Positions 14,338-17,941 of a DNA stretch of 17,941 nt are shown one piece after another. The position numbers and the translations under genes are program-made. The notes under the pieces were generated by a model. That model had not been told where the DNA came from. It did no database searches and was given only the letters and a program-made list of their open reading frames with translations. The stretch is from an uncultured Bacteroidales bacterium (lineage in GTDB: Bacteria; Bacteroidota; Bacteroidia; Bacteroidales; UBA932). The stretch spans positions 1-17,941 of the forward strand of contig CAKUYG010000022.1 of NCBI GenBank assembly GCA_934702165.1. The letters run 5' to 3'. The stretch's first letter is position 1; each line of letters starts with the position of its first letter.

Positions 14338-15114
14338 CTATATGAGAGGCATGTCACGGCTGACGGAAGCCAACGAAGCCTGTTTGCCGCTCTCGGAAAC
14401 CTCCCCGCTGCAATAGTCGAACGTCACCTTGCGCTCCCCCCTGAATGACAGGTAGCGGATAGTCATCTTGACAGTCTTGCCACCGGTGTCAGGAAGAGCT
14501 GAAAGATCAAAAGCCACGATGCCGTTCATATTGATCCCGCCCATGTCAAACTTATCCTTGAGGGTGTCGTGACGGAATTCGAGATAATAAGGATCATCCT
14601 TGTCCGCTCCCATCACAAGGTTCACAGCATGAGGCTCATGCGGGTTGCCCCAGTCGGCGCAGAAAGACAGTGTAAGATACCCGTCTTCGAGCACTGTGAC
14701 CCAATTGTCGATTATCTCGATCGGGGCGGTGCCGTAGGACTCGTCATCCTTCACCCTGTCTCCTCTGCTCAGCACGAGAGACTTGGTACGCACGCTGTCT
14801 ATCCAGTTGACCTCCACGGCACGGTCGAACCTCATCCCGGTCCCGACATTTTCGTAAGGGCCTTTGTCAGTGAAGTTTGTAAGGGCCCTTACCTGCTTGC
14901 CCTTAAAAGGCGAAGCCTGCATATTTAGAGGCTTGAGGGTGGTCCTGTCATCAAGCTGGAGATAGAAGACCCCGTCAGCACTTGTCTTGCAGGTGACAAG
15001 AGCATTAGGGTACATCATAGAGTAATCCGGTCCGTCGTCCTTCAAGCAGGAGGAGAGGCCCAGAACGGCTGCAGCAAGCATAACGCCTGAAATGATTGTC
15101 CTTTTCATATCCAT
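14338..15114 (-). CDS. NigD-like surface lipoprotein
   Basis: A lipoprotein of 258 residues from the ATG at 15114; MKRTII at 15108 is an equally good start. The signal peptide ends in the lipobox LSSC (Cys21 counted from 15108). It is followed by CLKDDGPD, an acidic, lysine-containing tail like the lipoprotein export signal that sends Bacteroidota lipoproteins to the cell surface. The mature part fits the NigD family, an N-terminal OB-like half and a C-terminal beta half (DNWVTVLEDGYLTLSF, and later VKMTIRYLSFRGERKVTFDY). Biochemical function is unknown. The longer frame to 15165 starts upstream of the -7 box at 15145-15152 and is rejected. It is the first gene of the sigma/anti-sigma operon, nine bases before the sigma start. 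Confidence 0.82.
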   Translation of the reverse strand: MDMKRTIISGVMLAAAVLGLSSCLKDDGPDYSMMYPNALVTCKTSADGVFYLQLDDRTTLKPLNMQASPFKGKQVRALTNFTDKGPYENVGTGMRFDRAVEVNWIDSVRTKSLVLSRGDRVKDDESYGTAPIEIIDNWVTVLEDGYLTLSFCADWGNPHEPHAVNLVMGADKDDPYYLEFRHDTLKDKFDMGGINMNGIVAFDLSALPDTGGKTVKMTIRYLSFRGERKVTFDYCSGEVSESGKQASLASVSRDMPLI

Positions 15115-15144
15115 CAAATTTAAAACTTTTACTCTATAAATGCA

Positions 15145-15177
15145 CAAACCTGCGAAACCTTGCATGCCAAGGTCAAA
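15145..15177 (-). promoter_or_regulatory. Likely promoter of the nigD-sigma-Dma-GH51 operon
   Basis: On the minus strand TTTG (15177-15174), a 21-base spacer and CAGGTTTG (15152-15145) match the -33/-7 pattern, with the first base of TAnnTTTG changed to C. The implied leader before ATG 15114 is about 25 bases. The -33 box lies in the U tract of the pfp terminator. It resembles a housekeeping promoter; a separate ECF promoter cannot be recognised. Confidence 0.5.
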
Positions 15178-15205
15178 AAAAAGGCAAGCCCTTAACAGGC
15201 CTGCC
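15175..15205 (-). terminator. Intrinsic terminator of pfp
   Basis: On the minus strand the stem GGCAGGCC/GGCTTGCC (15205-15198 with 15190-15183, one G-U) has a seven-base loop and is followed by eight T (15182-15175). It begins 22 bases after the pfp stop. Confidence 0.85.
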
Positions 15206-15227
15206 GTCGAGAAATATCAGGACTGTT

Positions 15228-16460
15228 CTAGTCCCAATTGAGGATCTTCTTGAAATCGTATTCTTCAGGGTTGTCCACATAGGCCTTGGCGGCCTCGTAG
15301 TCCTCCTCGCTGAGGAAGTGGCAGATGTGGTTGAAGTAATTCTTGGCAGTGCCGCAGTTGATGTCCACGCGACGCGGCGGAATCTTGCCCTCTGCGTTCT
15401 GCAGGCTGTGCAGATAGAGAGGACGGGCTTCGCCGTACGCATCAACATAGACCATGCATCCGGTCTCGCCTTTGGTATAAAGGTCATAGACGCCCATGGC
15501 CAGTTCCGTGCAGTACGTGAGGTCGAAAGCCACCGGATCTTGGCAGCGGATGTCGTAGCCGATCTCAACAGGACGGGTCTTGACCTTGAGGCGGGTCTTC
15601 TTCATCGCCTTCTCGAGAAGTTCATCGAAGAGGACGGATTTGGAGATCTTTCCAAGCTCCGGATGTCCGTGCTCATCATAAGTCATGTGCACGCCGGCAG
15701 ACTTGATGTCGTCCTCCGCGAGATCGTGGAACACTCCCTCGGCAACCACAACTGTGCCATAGTCAAGCCCGAGCACCTTGCGCCTGATGATTGAGGAGAG
15801 GGCCAGCTTGATGATCTTGTCGATGGAGATCTCCGTCTTGTTGAACATCTCCGGGATGATGGTCATAGGGCAATGGGTAGCCTCACCGATACCGAGCGCG
15901 AGATGGCCGGCAGAACGTCCCATGGCTGAAATGAGCAGCCAGTTGCCTGATGTGCGGGCATCCTCGTAGACCGTAGCCGCGATGTGGGCACCCTCGTTCT
16001 TGGCTGAGTTGAACCCGAAAGTAGGAGCGTTGTCCGGAAGAGGAAGATCGTTGTCGATGGTCTTAGGGACGTGGATATTGCGGATAGGGTACTTGTGCTT
16101 CTCGAGGAAAATGGCGATACGGTTGGCGGTGGAGGCGGTGTCGTCGCCGCCGACTGTGACAAGCAGCTTGATGTTGTTGTCCTTGAAGAGGTCGAGATTG
16201 AAGTTCTTCTCGAAATCCTCGTCTGTCGGCTTGAAACGGCTCATCTGGAGGTGAGAACCGCCACGTTTGAAATAATAGTCAGCCTTGAGGAAGTCGATGT
16301 CTTCAGTGCGAGGAGTCTTGGAGAAAAGGCCGCTGTAACCGCCGTGGAGGCCGATAACCCTGAAGCCGTTGCTCAAAAAAGTCTTGGCGACTGAACACAC
16401 GACAGTGTTCATTCCGGGAGCTGGCCCGCCGCCGCAAAGGATAATTACGGAATCTTTCAT
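15228..16460 (-). CDS. pfp: Pyrophosphate-type 6-phosphofructokinase
   Basis: A glycolytic phosphofructokinase of 410 residues that phosphorylates fructose 6-phosphate to the 1,6-bisphosphate. The N-terminus has the phosphate loop ILCGGGPAPGMN. GGDDT at 104-108 and PKTIDND at 132-138 carry the Asp and Lys that mark PPi-dependent enzymes (ATP-dependent ones have GGDGS and PGTIDND); Asp136 is the catalytic base. The MGR substrate motif is at 180-182. The reaction should therefore use pyrophosphate reversibly; donor use is inferred from motifs. The frame is open to 16511, but the -7 box at 16481-16488 lies inside that extension and MKDSVIILCGG is the normal beginning, so I use the ATG at 16460. 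It is divergent from ligA, with its own promoter and terminator. Confidence 0.93.
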   Translation of the reverse strand: MKDSVIILCGGGPAPGMNTVVCSVAKTFLSNGFRVIGLHGGYSGLFSKTPRTEDIDFLKADYYFKRGGSHLQMSRFKPTDEDFEKNFNLDLFKDNNIKLLVTVGGDDTASTANRIAIFLEKHKYPIRNIHVPKTIDNDLPLPDNAPTFGFNSAKNEGAHIAATVYEDARTSGNWLLISAMGRSAGHLALGIGEATHCPMTIIPEMFNKTEISIDKIIKLALSSIIRRKVLGLDYGTVVVAEGVFHDLAEDDIKSAGVHMTYDEHGHPELGKISKSVLFDELLEKAMKKTRLKVKTRPVEIGYDIRCQDPVAFDLTYCTELAMGVYDLYTKGETGCMVYVDAYGEARPLYLHSLQNAEGKIPPRRVDINCGTAKNYFNHICHFLSEEDYEAAKAYVDNPEEYDFKKILNWD

Positions 16461-16480
16461 TTGAAAAATATTAAATCTCA

Positions 16481-16512
16481 CAAATTTAGGAACTGTCACG
16501 CTTTTTTCCAAG
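16481..16512 (-). promoter_or_regulatory. Promoter of pfp (CTTG, 20-base spacer, TAAATTTG)
   Basis: On the minus strand TTG at 16511-16509, a 20-base spacer, and TAAATTTG at 16488-16481, an exact TAnnTTTG. The -7 box ends 20 bases before the pfp ATG, giving a leader of roughly 15 bases and supporting the shorter start. Confidence 0.78.
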
Positions 16513-16584
16513 ACACAGAGAGCATTTTTTGTTCAAATCAATTCCATGGCCACCGGACCTCTGAGATTATTCGAAAAGAAATTG

Positions 16585-16592
16585 TAAATTTG
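16585..16592 (+). promoter_or_regulatory. -7 box of ligA
   Basis: TAAATTTG, an exact TAnnTTTG match, ends only six bases before the ligA ATG, so the transcript would have almost no leader. No TTG is seen 19-21 bases upstream. Confidence 0.55.
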
Positions 16593-16595
16593 TAG

Positions 16596-17941
<1,346 letters not shown>

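Noticed and set aside
10088-15114. Possibility that the block is a classical polysaccharide utilisation locus
   Set aside because: No SusC, SusD, hybrid two-component regulator or second glycosidase; the regulator type is sigma/anti-sigma of the Dma kind, not a TonB-linked FecR system.
15161-15175. CCTTGCATGCCAAGG near the nigD promoter as an operator palindrome
   Set aside because: The arms are offset by one base and the symmetry is imperfect; too short to support.

Overview
The window looks like chromosomal DNA from a Bacteroidales bacterium (phylum Bacteroidota). The evidence is a short RpoD of 286 residues without region 1.1, exact TAnnTTTG -7 promoter boxes instead of sigma70-type boxes, almost no Shine-Dalgarno sequences, a NigD-type lipoprotein with a CxKDD surface-export signal, and an ECF sigma factor paired with an anti-sigma protein that is part inner-membrane anchor and part outer-membrane barrel. 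The DNA is fairly GC-rich for this order, but the genus cannot be fixed by eye. I see no insertion sequence, integrase, prophage or CRISPR array, and every large ORF belongs to a recognisable family.

Layout. 1-4370 is a tightly packed minus-strand run, rpoD-argS-ygiQ, in which each gene overlaps the next; a further minus-strand gene may begin at the left edge. 4445-5866 is htrA (envelope serine protease), separated from rpoD by a strong hairpin. 5911-9919 is a plus-strand operon: dnaN (sliding clamp), a DEDDh 3'-5' exonuclease, a FAH-fold protein that has lost its metal ligands, and nhaA. A tRNA-Thr(CGT) gene with its own promoter follows, and it shares a bidirectional terminator with the convergent minus-strand operon.

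10088-15114 (minus strand) is the most interesting block. A NigD-like surface lipoprotein, an ECF sigma factor, a dual membrane-spanning anti-sigma/beta-barrel protein of the Dma type and a secreted GH51 alpha-L-arabinofuranosidase are transcribed in that order with gaps of about 35 bases or less and one overlap. This reads as a self-contained cell-surface signalling module with a lipoprotein and a glycanase as co-transcribed outputs or sensors. 15228-16460 is a pyrophosphate-type phosphofructokinase whose terminator runs into the nigD promoter. It is divergent from ligA (NAD-dependent DNA ligase), which is cut by the right edge.

Most of the window is housekeeping: transcription, translation, replication, glycolysis and ion homeostasis. 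The accessory-looking part is the Dma operon and its glycosidase. Two places show compact regulatory architecture in which the terminator of one unit overlaps the promoter of the next (nhaA/tRNA-Thr and pfp/nigD).
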